From assembly GCA_947178105.1 (NCBI GenBank), contig CAMWXD010000038.1, positions 1 through 36,960 on the forward strand: a stretch of 36,960 nucleotides of DNA, written 5' to 3'. Of the stretch, positions 9,301 to 17,039 are shown in pieces. The position numbers were made by a program, and so were the translations under genes. Each line of letters starts with the position of its first letter. Within the stretch, counting starts at the first letter, position 1. The stretch comes from an uncultured Eubacterium sp. (lineage in GTDB: Bacteria; Bacillota; Clostridia; Lachnospirales; Lachnospiraceae). Below the pieces are notes generated by a model. The model was not told the origin of the DNA. It was given only the letters and a program-made list of their open reading frames with translations, and did not search any database.

Positions 9301-10679
9301 ATTTTTTCATAGAACGATATGAGAACAGGGGGAGGGATGTTGCACCGTTTTTGTTGCAGATGAAAGACAGGCTATGCGGTTATGATTATATCTGCCATAT
9401 ACATTCCAAGAAGACCAAAACAGAAGATCATGGCAATGATTGGAGAAATTATATATACGATCATTTGTTTGGCAGCCAGAAATATTTAAAACGGCTATTT
9501 TCTTATTGGGAATTGAATTCAGATATTGGAATAGTAATGCCACAAACATATCCGGTTTTGGAGTTACAGGCTGTATGGGGTGGCAACAAGGAAGGGACAG
9601 CGGAGCTGCTGCAAAAACTGAATAAGGATATCAGGCTTCCGAAAGAACCTGTATTTCCAGTTGGGAATATGTTTTGGGCGAAAACGTCTGCTATCTCAGA
9701 ACTGTTTTTCAGTGGGATTTCCCAGGCAGATTTTCCGCCAGAGGAAGGGCAGGTAAACCTGACGCTGGCACATCAGATTGAACGTGCCTGGGTTTATCTG
9801 GCGCAGGCATCCGGATACCGGTATCAGAAAGTATTCAATGCCTGTACCTTGCGCAAAAACAAGGGGGAATCAGGACAAGAGAACAGAGAAGACAAAAAGC
9901 ACAGGTTTCATCAAAAACGAAGGATACTGTCTTATGTTCATTATGACAAAGACAATGTTATTTCTGATGTTGATTTAGAGACGTTGAAAGTATTTTCGAA
10001 AATTTGTGAAAAGGTGCTGTTTGTGACAAATTCCAGCCTGTCTCAGGAGGAACTAAAAAAGGTAGAACCGTATACATGCCATATCCTGCAAAGGCAGAAT
10101 ACAGGATATGACTTTGGCGCATGGAAAGACGTACTCTATGCTTATGGGCGGGAAAAAATCAGCCAGTATGATGAACTGGTTTTACTGAATAACAGTTGTT
10201 TTGTACCCGTTTTTGATATTCAGGATATGTTTTTGAAAATGGAAGGACAGGGGCTTGACTTTTGGGGAAATACAATTTCTCCATTCAGCCCGGATGGATC
10301 CTATATTCATGAAACGTGTATTCAGGAACATTTGCAGAGTTATTTTATGGTATTTCATAAAAAAGTGCTGAAAAGTGAGGTTTTCTGGGAATTTTGGGAG
10401 CATCTTCCAGTATGCAGCAGCCTGCTTGAAGTCATTCAAAAATGTGAGACTAAATTTACAAAGCTGTTGGCGGATGCAGGATTTTCTTACGCGCCATATA
10501 TTCGAGAGACTTACTATTTAAGCCGGTTTCTGAATAATTATGCGGTGCCGTATGAAAAGCCATGTACGCTTCTGCTGTTAAAAAGTCCTTTTGTAAAGAA
10601 GAAATGCTATCAGTATATGAGTATGGAGGAGAAGGTGAAGCTGGAGTATTTGGTGGGACAGTTAAAAAATCAGAGGTGA
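6324..10679 (+). CDS. Giant multidomain glycan enzyme: methyltransferase - coiled coil - WbsX - RgpF
   Basis: This is a 1451-residue protein with a good AAGGAG site before the ATG. Residues 1 to about 215 are a class I SAM methyltransferase (motif I VLDVACGEGYG at 44-54; AFEMIEHI; VLKKGGIFMVSTP). Residues 230-390 show no recognised fold. Residues 395-475 are a Gln/Glu/Lys-rich coiled coil. Residues 555-910 are a WbsX domain with intact WWGEGFTEWVN, CWANENWTRAWDG and NAWNEWGEGTYLEPD. Residues 935-1180 resemble the RgpF C-terminal half (ENRGRDVAPFL, HIHSKKT, FPVGNMFW). Residues 1195-1451 resemble the RgpF N-terminal half (SYVHYDKDN, NTGYDFGAWKD). The architecture resembles chain-regulating, membrane-scaffolding glycan assemblers. 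It probably extends and methylates a rhamnan-like chain on one polypeptide; the substrate is unknown. Confidence 0.9.
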   Translation: MNDQKLQWTGERFLPWFSNIQPDIALEHMSRYFAARKFCKDKTVLDVACGEGYGSEILSETAAEVLGVDISKEAVKNARASYESGNLRFAVQDALCLEKLNQVFDLVTAFEMIEHIQEQEAFLRQVRKVLKKGGIFMVSTPDKYVHEHEWHTQNEFHVRELYFYEFKELLEKYFPYCYFYGQRVYRASEIWQLEGMSQNTLNQDDIALSECNVRQEKQNRSPGYYLCICSDQPVDGLKSEYFLTDVSDQLKKHLEEENHILKDPTYHYQNHYALYYDYGNGFSEQEKETCPFTYTEYLERFHVKVNVKNGLKKIRLDPVDQRYCIIKNLEVKGFPKEQVLSDQSRSFGEFIVFEDTKDPWFIFDLKETEVKEIVISYDILIYESTQLLDWFIQNYDNYQNQIKESEILKEKNSELQEKCSKYQQEVSRLKEHMQQQEHQYAKVRQQNQDIQEKSERMQQEISGLLRDITQIYESTSWKFSTPIRIAGRLAHRMCRFKMLHQCLTAVKILKNGGPSLLFHEIRNYKTYKSVPQADEVMDIFADIQYQEDMDFSDDRTDIKAVAFYLPQYHTFPENDAWWGEGFTEWVNVKNGDARFYGHYQPRVPHKDIGYYDLSDIRVLEKQAQLAKRHGIYGFCFYYYWFSGKRLMETPVDLLLKNPQIDLHFCLCWANENWTRAWDGKNRDILIAQNYSVQDDHNFIPDMRKYLDDPRYIRINGKPVILVYNPGQIPDCQKSFDTWRRIARESGIGELLIWTCRTANHTAKSLHMEHCIDAEVEFPPHNMWWETAAVRNVDLGGKSAYLYSYEKVAAKASQQLETAVHTQEHVYPAIMLAWDNAARRKDGWFTYCGFSLKNLYQWTLTAAEYARQKFSSEERFLFINAWNEWGEGTYLEPDEAYGYACINTVSQALMGKPLYHDLKIIGNKDAELEPEQFQSGCKTRIAVQIHMFYTDILEETIACINQIPYDFDCFISTDTKQKKERIEKAMKEQCRCKHFFIERYENRGRDVAPFLLQMKDRLCGYDYICHIHSKKTKTEDHGNDWRNYIYDHLFGSQKYLKRLFSYWELNSDIGIVMPQTYPVLELQAVWGGNKEGTAELLQKLNKDIRLPKEPVFPVGNMFWAKTSAISELFFSGISQADFPPEEGQVNLTLAHQIERAWVYLAQASGYRYQKVFNACTLRKNKGESGQENREDKKHRFHQKRRILSYVHYDKDNVISDVDLETLKVFSKICEKVLFVTNSSLSQEELKKVEPYTCHILQRQNTGYDFGAWKDVLYAYGREKISQYDELVLLNNSCFVPVFDIQDMFLKMEGQGLDFWGNTISPFSPDGSYIHETCIQEHLQSYFMVFHKKVLKSEVFWEFWEHLPVCSSLLEVIQKCETKFTKLLADAGFSYAPYIRETYYLSRFLNNYAVPYEKPCTLLLLKSPFVKKKCYQYMSMEEKVKLEYLVGQLKNQR
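10672..10679 (+). promoter_or_regulatory. Ribosome binding site overlapping the upstream stop codon
   Basis: AGAGGTGA lies 5 nt before a TTG at 10685 and contains the TGA stop of the preceding gene (10677-10679). This fixes the start of the YfhO-like gene at a TTG and implies stop/restart translational coupling. Confidence 0.65.
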
Positions 10680-10684
10680 CATGC

Positions 10685-13600
10685 TTGAAAAAGATTGTGA
10701 TTGCGGTATTTTTATGGTTATCAGCAGTTTTAGTAATATTTTTTGTAAATTTAAAATGGATCATACAAAATTATGATATGAATCCTGATTTTGTCTTACA
10801 GTATGTTGGCAGTAATGACCTGGAATTACAGATGAAAACATACAAAGTAACGGGAGACGATGCATTTTTAATTTTTGATATAGGCGAAGAAAAGGATGTA
10901 TTGAATGGCAAAATGCATCTATCATGCACGGCAGATCATAATGTACCTTTGCAGATCTTTTATGCTGGAGAGGATAGCAAATATACAGAAAAAAATAGTT
11001 TTAGAACTTGCATTCCAGAAGGTAACGATTTTTTGGTGATACCGTTTCTAAAAAATAAAATAAAGTATATCCGCGTTGATTTTTGCGTGGATCAATATAG
11101 TAATCCACCAATGATAGATCAGTTTTATGCAGCAGAGAGAAAAGCAGAAAATTATTGGAATGCTTTTTGGGCGTTTTACCATGTAGGATTTTTGGGTATC
11201 TTTCTTTTGCTGATGCTTGTTATTGTCGGGTTCTTTAGGCCGTTAAAAATTTGTTCTTTTATTGGTTTTTGGGTCATCGCTGTACTGGTTATTTTTTGCT
11301 TGAATTTGGGAGAAATAGAATCGGGATATCATATAGGTGACGATTATGAGTTAAAGATGGTATTAAAAAATAATATCGAAGAAAATACAGGAAACTATAG
11401 AATTACAGGAGATGATGCTTTTCTTGTCTTTGATCTAGGCGAGGAAAAACCGGTTTTTAATGGAAAGGTGTATTTTACAAATAAATGTAAAAAGAAAATA
11501 CAATTACAGATTTTCCGTGCGGGAGAGGACTTTAAATTTAAAGAAGAAAAGAGCTACTATTTGAATGTGATGGAGGGGGAGAGTTCTTGTATTTTGCCAT
11601 TGTCATACGATGATATCAGATATGTGAGAGTTGATATTTGTGAAAAGGAAAGTCAAATTGTACCTGGTATTGGATATGTTGCTGTTTCAGGCAAAAATGC
11701 AAATACTTATTTCAATGCATTTTTAAATTTTTATAACTCAAAAGTGCTTATTCTTTTATTGATGGTTTGCATCATGATGATATTATGGTTGCCTGCTATA
11801 AAGTGTTTTGCAGCCAGACATGAATATTTTAGTACATTCCTTTTGCTGTCCTTTTGTGTGGCCTTATTGTATGGGAAGTATATCTGTGGAAATGTATATT
11901 ATATTTTTAATGACATTGCCCGTGATTCTGTGGATCAGGTTTATCCAAACCTGCTTCATATGGCGGATCGAATAAAAAATGGAGAATGGGATGCCGGATT
12001 TCATTTCTTAACAGCGTTGGGTGATGAGCAGGGAACTTTATTGATTGGCTTGGATAATTGGATTGCATTGTTTGGGAGGGAACATATTGCATATTTGATG
12101 GGGCTTAGCCAGGCAATGAAGGTTGTCTTAGCTGGTTTTTTTGCTTATCGGTTTGCTCGATTATTTGGAATGGAGAAAAAACAGGGACTACTGGTTGCCA
12201 TTGGTTATGCTTTTAATGCAGAGTTTATCATAAGGGGAGCATGGAGTAGTTATCCAAATTTAGCTTTGCTGTTGATGATATGGTTAACAGCATATGAATA
12301 TACGCATGTGAGGCATACGCCTGTATATCTGCCAGTTGCGACAATCCTGTTCTTTTATTCGCTGGATCTATATTTTTGTTTATTCTGGGGAACAGCATTA
12401 GGCATCTATATTGTGTTTCGGGAATTTTCTGAAAATGAAGCATCGAAAGATATAATCATTCGTTGTTTGAAAATAGAAGGTATTTACAGCTTATTTGCTT
12501 TATTAGGATCTATGGATATGATCGTAAATAAGATATCAAATACCGTATCATCAGGCAGGCTCAACAGAAACTTGCAAAGTTTTGGTTCTATGAGAATACT
12601 TGCAGGATTAGATGAGATCATGACAGCTTTTTTAAGGACAGTTGGAACATCGATTTGTGGAATCACCTGGGACTATAAAGGGTATCCCAATTTTTTAGAT
12701 GGAGCGGCATTTTATTGTGGTATTCTTTTATTTATGTTTATTCCGGTTTCTGTTTATCATATGCCAGCCAGAAAAAGAAAGGCTTATTTATTTGGAGTTG
12801 TTTTGTTTTTCATATATCTGGCCATTAACCCGGTTCGTTTTATGATCAATGGATTTGGCAGTAATACTTATAAGCTGAATGCGCTATGCGGCATTGTATT
12901 TATGATCCTGATTGCTATGCATGGATTAAAAACATTCTTTTCTGTACCTGATAGCTGCCGCAAAGAAAATCGCATTATATTGAATGCTACAACTATTGTG
13001 TTAATTGGATGTCTGGTTGCTGCATGGGAAGGAGGATATGTAGCCAGAACATTTAACTGGCAGATGAGTATAGGCTTTATCCTGTTATATGACATTCTTT
13101 TAAATTTGCTGTTATCGCATAAATTTTCCCGGGTGTGGATTCTAAATGTATTATGCGCTTGTGTTATGACAGAAGCGGTAACAGTGTCATGGGATTGCGT
13201 AAATGATCGGACAGTTGCCGTAAAGGAACAGGTTATGGAGGGCGGATATTATGATAATAACTATCAAAAAGCGATCGACTACATAAAAACAATCGATTCA
13301 GATTTTTATCGATTGGAAAAAAAATCTGGTTCTGTATTTTTGTGTGACCCGCTTGCACAAAATTATTATGGAACGACTGCTTATGTTGGCGGAATTGGTG
13401 TTGGTATGGGCTTAGCTGATATTTATGACAAAATGGGGCTTCCTCATGAATCAGAGAAATATTTATATGGGAGCGGTGAAAATATATATGCAGATGCATT
13501 GTTTGGTGTGAAATATTATTTGATTGAAAATGGAAAATCACCGGATGTGTTTGGATTATCTTTTATGACATCAGTAGAGGGGGTAGATATATATAAAAAT

Positions 13601-14416
13601 GAATTATCACTGCCATTAGCATATATGTGCGATACTATCATTCCAGTAAGCGATTTTATGAAATATTCTGAAGCAGACAGAAGGAAAATATTATTGGAGA
13701 GCTGTGTGCTAGAAGATAAGGATATTAGCAAAAGGACTGTAAGTGTGTCCAGAAAGTACAAAGATAACAGAGAACGAAACAAAGTGTATGCATTAAAGAC
13801 GGCTGATAATGAATATTGTATGGATTTGCCAGAAAACAGTGTTCTAATTGTTGTAATAGATGCAGAGGACAATGATTTAAGCCGTATTTGGTATATGGAT
13901 CAGGAGGGTAAAACAGCATCAAGATATTTTCATGCGGATTCGGAAAATGAAATAGAAATATGTGCAGATGTTGCAAAAGTCTGGTTTGAGGACAATGAAA
14001 ATACGAACATACACAATATTGAGTTTTATTATCAGAATACGGCTATGTATTATAAAAGTATTGTGAAAAAGACACACATATTACAAGAAAAGAACATGCA
14101 GATGCAATGTCTAAGTGCAAATTATATGAAAGGAAGAATTACGTGTGAAAATGCAGGGGTGCTAACAACGTCAATTCCATATGGAACAAAATGGAAAGTT
14201 ACAGTCGATGGGAACGAAGTAAAACCTTTCAAAGTAAATACTGGCTTTATTGGGATAGAACTTGCTTTAGGGGAACATGAAGTGGAATTTATATATGAGC
14301 ATAATAGCTGGCTGTTTGATAATAAGTTTAAATGTATCGGATTATTTCTGGCATTATTATTGCAGATCGTTCTTATGGGCAGAAACAAGAAAGAAAGGAA
14401 GAGAAAGTACAGATGA
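10685..14416 (+). CDS. Large YfhO-like (GT-C type) membrane protein with a duplicated N-terminal unit
   Basis: This is a 1243-residue polytopic membrane protein. The N-terminal ~375 residues hold two copies of one unit: a transmembrane helix, a ~110-residue external-looking domain and a second helix. Both copies share TGDDAFL.FD.GEEK, NGK, LQIF.AGED and a VRVD or IRVD strand. After these, from about residue 390, a YfhO-like region begins with DIARDSVDQVYPNLLHMADR and has many hydrophobic segments. A soluble C-terminal domain of ~300 residues and a final helix follow. YfhO-family proteins in Firmicutes are thought to transfer sugars from polyprenyl-phosphate carriers to surface polymers outside the cell. 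The GtrB-like GT2 immediately downstream, overlapping by 4 bp, fits that role. The TTG start is set by the ribosome site at 10672-10679. Confidence 0.85.
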   Translation: MKKIVIAVFLWLSAVLVIFFVNLKWIIQNYDMNPDFVLQYVGSNDLELQMKTYKVTGDDAFLIFDIGEEKDVLNGKMHLSCTADHNVPLQIFYAGEDSKYTEKNSFRTCIPEGNDFLVIPFLKNKIKYIRVDFCVDQYSNPPMIDQFYAAERKAENYWNAFWAFYHVGFLGIFLLLMLVIVGFFRPLKICSFIGFWVIAVLVIFCLNLGEIESGYHIGDDYELKMVLKNNIEENTGNYRITGDDAFLVFDLGEEKPVFNGKVYFTNKCKKKIQLQIFRAGEDFKFKEEKSYYLNVMEGESSCILPLSYDDIRYVRVDICEKESQIVPGIGYVAVSGKNANTYFNAFLNFYNSKVLILLLMVCIMMILWLPAIKCFAARHEYFSTFLLLSFCVALLYGKYICGNVYYIFNDIARDSVDQVYPNLLHMADRIKNGEWDAGFHFLTALGDEQGTLLIGLDNWIALFGREHIAYLMGLSQAMKVVLAGFFAYRFARLFGMEKKQGLLVAIGYAFNAEFIIRGAWSSYPNLALLLMIWLTAYEYTHVRHTPVYLPVATILFFYSLDLYFCLFWGTALGIYIVFREFSENEASKDIIIRCLKIEGIYSLFALLGSMDMIVNKISNTVSSGRLNRNLQSFGSMRILAGLDEIMTAFLRTVGTSICGITWDYKGYPNFLDGAAFYCGILLFMFIPVSVYHMPARKRKAYLFGVVLFFIYLAINPVRFMINGFGSNTYKLNALCGIVFMILIAMHGLKTFFSVPDSCRKENRIILNATTIVLIGCLVAAWEGGYVARTFNWQMSIGFILLYDILLNLLLSHKFSRVWILNVLCACVMTEAVTVSWDCVNDRTVAVKEQVMEGGYYDNNYQKAIDYIKTIDSDFYRLEKKSGSVFLCDPLAQNYYGTTAYVGGIGVGMGLADIYDKMGLPHESEKYLYGSGENIYADALFGVKYYLIENGKSPDVFGLSFMTSVEGVDIYKNELSLPLAYMCDTIIPVSDFMKYSEADRRKILLESCVLEDKDISKRTVSVSRKYKDNRERNKVYALKTADNEYCMDLPENSVLIVVIDAEDNDLSRIWYMDQEGKTASRYFHADSENEIEICADVAKVWFEDNENTNIHNIEFYYQNTAMYYKSIVKKTHILQEKNMQMQCLSANYMKGRITCENAGVLTTSIPYGTKWKVTVDGNEVKPFKVNTGFIGIELALGEHEVEFIYEHNSWLFDNKFKCIGLFLALLLQIVLMGRNKKERKRKYR

Positions 14417-15348
14417 AAAAAATATCAGTTGTAGTTCCGATTTATAATGAAGAGGAAAATGTAAAAGAACTACATAGAGAAATTTGTGATATATGCGAAC
14501 AGGAAAAATACGAATATGAAATCATATTTATTGATGATGGATCCAAGGATCGAACAGGAGAATCTTGCAAGCAGTTATATCCTTTAAAGTATATACGCTT
14601 AAGAAGAAACTTTGGACAAACATCTGCAATGGATGCAGGAATTAAGGCAGCCCAGTATGATTACATAGTAACTATGGATGGAGACCGTCAAAATGATCCG
14701 GCCGATATTCCCAAAATGATTGCTTATTTGGAAGAAAATGATTTGGATGTAGTATCTGGCTGGAGAAAAAACAGAAAAGATACTGTTATGAAAAGATTAA
14801 CGTCAAGAGGTGCAAATATATTGCGCGGGATTATTGTCAAAGATCATATACATGACAGCGGATGTTCTTTAAAAGTATATAAAAGAGAATGTTTTCGTTC
14901 CATCAGCCTGTATGGAGAAATGCATCGATTTATCCCTGCATTATTGCAAATAAAAGGATTTAACGTAGGAGAGATAGAAGTAAATCATAGGCCGAGAACG
15001 AAAGGGGTAACAAAATATAACTGGAAGAGGACATTCAAAGGATTTGTGGATATGATATCTGTTTGGTTTTGGAATAAGTACTCTACGCGTCCTTTACATA
15101 TGATGGGATGTATTGGCATTATTTCTGTATTTTCTGGAATATGCTGTGAAGTGTGGCCTCTGATCTATGCGCTCACAGGGCATAAAAGGGAAAAAAACAG
15201 GTTGTATCCTCTTTTGGCAATTTCCTTCGTAATTACAGGTGTGGTATTTTTTGTTTTGGGTCTTATGAGTGACGTGTTGGTAAAGATCTATTATGGTACG
15301 CAGATAGAGGAGCCATATTGTGTAGCGGAAAAAATGGATAATCAATAA
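14413..15348 (+). CDS. Polyprenyl-phosphate glycosyltransferase (GtrB/CsbB/DPM1-like GT2)
   Basis: This is a 311-residue protein. The catalytic GT2 domain (1 to about 225) has VVVPIYNEEENV, FIDDGSKDRT, NFGQT and the DxD motif MDGDRQNDP (D89/D91). It also has the conserved DSGCSLKVYKRE segment and a PRTKGVTKYNW loop. Two transmembrane helices follow (about 230-290). This is the layout of enzymes that load a sugar from a nucleotide donor onto undecaprenyl phosphate at the inner face. The ATG overlaps the previous stop as ATGA, so it is coupled to the YfhO-like gene. A donor for the membrane-embedded transferases encoded on either side is the natural product; sugar identity is not readable. Confidence 0.92.
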   Translation: MKKISVVVPIYNEEENVKELHREICDICEQEKYEYEIIFIDDGSKDRTGESCKQLYPLKYIRLRRNFGQTSAMDAGIKAAQYDYIVTMDGDRQNDPADIPKMIAYLEENDLDVVSGWRKNRKDTVMKRLTSRGANILRGIIVKDHIHDSGCSLKVYKRECFRSISLYGEMHRFIPALLQIKGFNVGEIEVNHRPRTKGVTKYNWKRTFKGFVDMISVWFWNKYSTRPLHMMGCIGIISVFSGICCEVWPLIYALTGHKREKNRLYPLLAISFVITGVVFFVLGLMSDVLVKIYYGTQIEEPYCVAEKMDNQ

Positions 15349-15398
15349 AGAAGAAATGGATTTTGAAAGTGTTTGATAAAAGGATAGGGTGTTTTGCG

Positions 15399-17039
15399 AT
15401 GGATCATCATTTGGATGCTGACAAAATAATGTGGAGATTTTTCAGCGTTATTTTAAGTGCTTTCTTTTTTGTTTCTGTTTTTTGGGTCATTAAATATTGG
15501 GAGTATATGCCTTATGTAGATGAATCTGTAACCGTTTCGGCAGTACAAAATATGATTACTGAAGGTTTGCCGAGAGTAGGGGCAACGAGAGATTCTGTTA
15601 TGTTTGACCTGCCGCCGGAGCCTCAATACTATTGGACATATATTGTGGAAATATGGATGCGTGTTCCATTGGAGATTGTTGGAACGTGGTTGGAACTGGA
15701 TAATATTCAGCCATTGACGAATTTATGCTTTACTGTATTTTCATTGTTGTTTCTATATTATTTTCTGAAAAACTGGATATGGAACAGTAAATCAAAAGAA
15801 AAGATACTGTATTTACAAATTGTTACATCTGTACTCGTTGTTGTAATTTGTTCAGAAGGATTCATGTCATTTGTACATTATGTAAGATATTATCATTTTG
15901 CTATGATGTCATTTTTGCTAAGTATATTTACAATACCGGTCTATATAGAAAATTTGGCTAGGGGGGGGGTAGGATTAAGGTCTGGTTTTAAGATCATTTT
16001 TATGGGAATCCTGCCATGTATGTTTCATCTGTCATTTATTCCGTATTGTTTTATAACCCTTCTCATATTGATGAAAGAGATGAGAAGAGGAAAGCTGCTG
16101 GAAAGAAAGATGTTTTTGATTGCGATGCCATCTATCATTTTCATATCAGTTGGCTCCATTTATATATTATCCAGCCGAAAAACAGATCTGTTTGGTATGA
16201 TTCATATAAAAACAGGTAATTTTATACAGTACATAACAAATGTCATCTCATTGGATATAGCTGAAATAATAATAGCTGTAATCGTTTTATTGATCCATTT
16301 TATGAGTTATACAAGACAGCCTGATATAATAAAAAAATTGATTCAATTAGTAGGAATAAATTTGGCAATCTATATGTTTGTTGTAGGAAGTGGGACTTAT
16401 ACATCTGCAAGATACTGCTGGTCATTAAGAATCAGCTATATTGTACTAACAGTTATAGCAGTCTCTGTTATTGTAGACAGGTTATGCAGATGGAAGCAGA
16501 AATCTCAGGCGTCTGGATTTATGATTGCTTTTTTATGTGTATTTATATGGGGAGTTTTTAGTAAAGGAAACTTCAAAGGATATACCATGTTGCCATTAGT
16601 ATCGTGGAAAGAATTTTATTTGATGGAAGACAGCTTAAAGGCAGTAAATGCTGCTCAGGCAGTTGTTTTTTCTGATTGTTCCCTGCCTGTTTCTTTGAAG
16701 CATCCACAATGGTATGCATATTTATTTCGTAACTATAGTGAGATTGAAGAAGCTGGGTTAACGCGGTTTAACGGGAGCATAAATTATTATAAAAACAACA
16801 AAGAAGATTACTTTACTGTATCGAATCAGGCATTTGCAGGAAAGAAAAAGGATATAGATCGTATATTGGCAAAGTTTAAAAATATAGAGGATGAGGTATT
16901 TTTGGTATTTTGGAAATGTAATCTAGAGAGGACAGATATGGATATCCAGAATTTTTTTGCAGATACAGGAATCAATCTTTCAAAACCAATTCATTTGATT
17001 GAATTTAAAAATATATGGGAGGATTATTTTGAAAATTGA
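15399..17039 (+). CDS. GT-C-like polytopic membrane glycosyltransferase carrying an in-frame G9 tract
   Basis: This is a 546-residue protein with about nine or ten hydrophobic segments. An acidic pair in the first external loop (YVDESVT, D41/E42) suits PMT/ArnT-like GT-C enzymes, which take sugars from polyprenyl-phosphate donors. The C-terminal ~130 residues look soluble. I chose the ATG at 15399, preceded by GGATAGGGTG; a TTG at 15363 would add 12 residues but has no clear ribosome site. Codons at about residues 187-190 form a nine-G homopolymer (15961-15969). The gene is intact with nine Gs; loss of one G gives an immediate TAG. The start overlaps no neighbour, and the end overlaps the next gene by 4 bp. 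GT-C assignment rests on topology and motif only. Confidence 0.75.
   Translation: MDHHLDADKIMWRFFSVILSAFFFVSVFWVIKYWEYMPYVDESVTVSAVQNMITEGLPRVGATRDSVMFDLPPEPQYYWTYIVEIWMRVPLEIVGTWLELDNIQPLTNLCFTVFSLLFLYYFLKNWIWNSKSKEKILYLQIVTSVLVVVICSEGFMSFVHYVRYYHFAMMSFLLSIFTIPVYIENLARGGVGLRSGFKIIFMGILPCMFHLSFIPYCFITLLILMKEMRRGKLLERKMFLIAMPSIIFISVGSIYILSSRKTDLFGMIHIKTGNFIQYITNVISLDIAEIIIAVIVLLIHFMSYTRQPDIIKKLIQLVGINLAIYMFVVGSGTYTSARYCWSLRISYIVLTVIAVSVIVDRLCRWKQKSQASGFMIAFLCVFIWGVFSKGNFKGYTMLPLVSWKEFYLMEDSLKAVNAAQAVVFSDCSLPVSLKHPQWYAYLFRNYSEIEEAGLTRFNGSINYYKNNKEDYFTVSNQAFAGKKKDIDRILAKFKNIEDEVFLVFWKCNLERTDMDIQNFFADTGINLSKPIHLIEFKNIWEDYFEN
15961..15969 (+). repeat. G9 homopolymer inside the GT-C gene (candidate contingency tract)
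   Basis: Nine consecutive Gs follow GGCTA in an otherwise AT-rich gene and are read AGG GGG GGG GTA (Arg-Gly-Gly-Val). Eight Gs would give AGG GGG GGG TAG and stop at once. Ten would shift to a frame that closes about ten codons later. Confidence 0.9.

Noticed and set aside
10562..10684. N-terminal extension of the YfhO-like gene into the preceding gene
   Set aside because: It would overlap the RgpF coding region by over 100 bp, and its hydrophilic residues do not fit a signal or helix. AGAGGTGA is well placed for the TTG at 10685.
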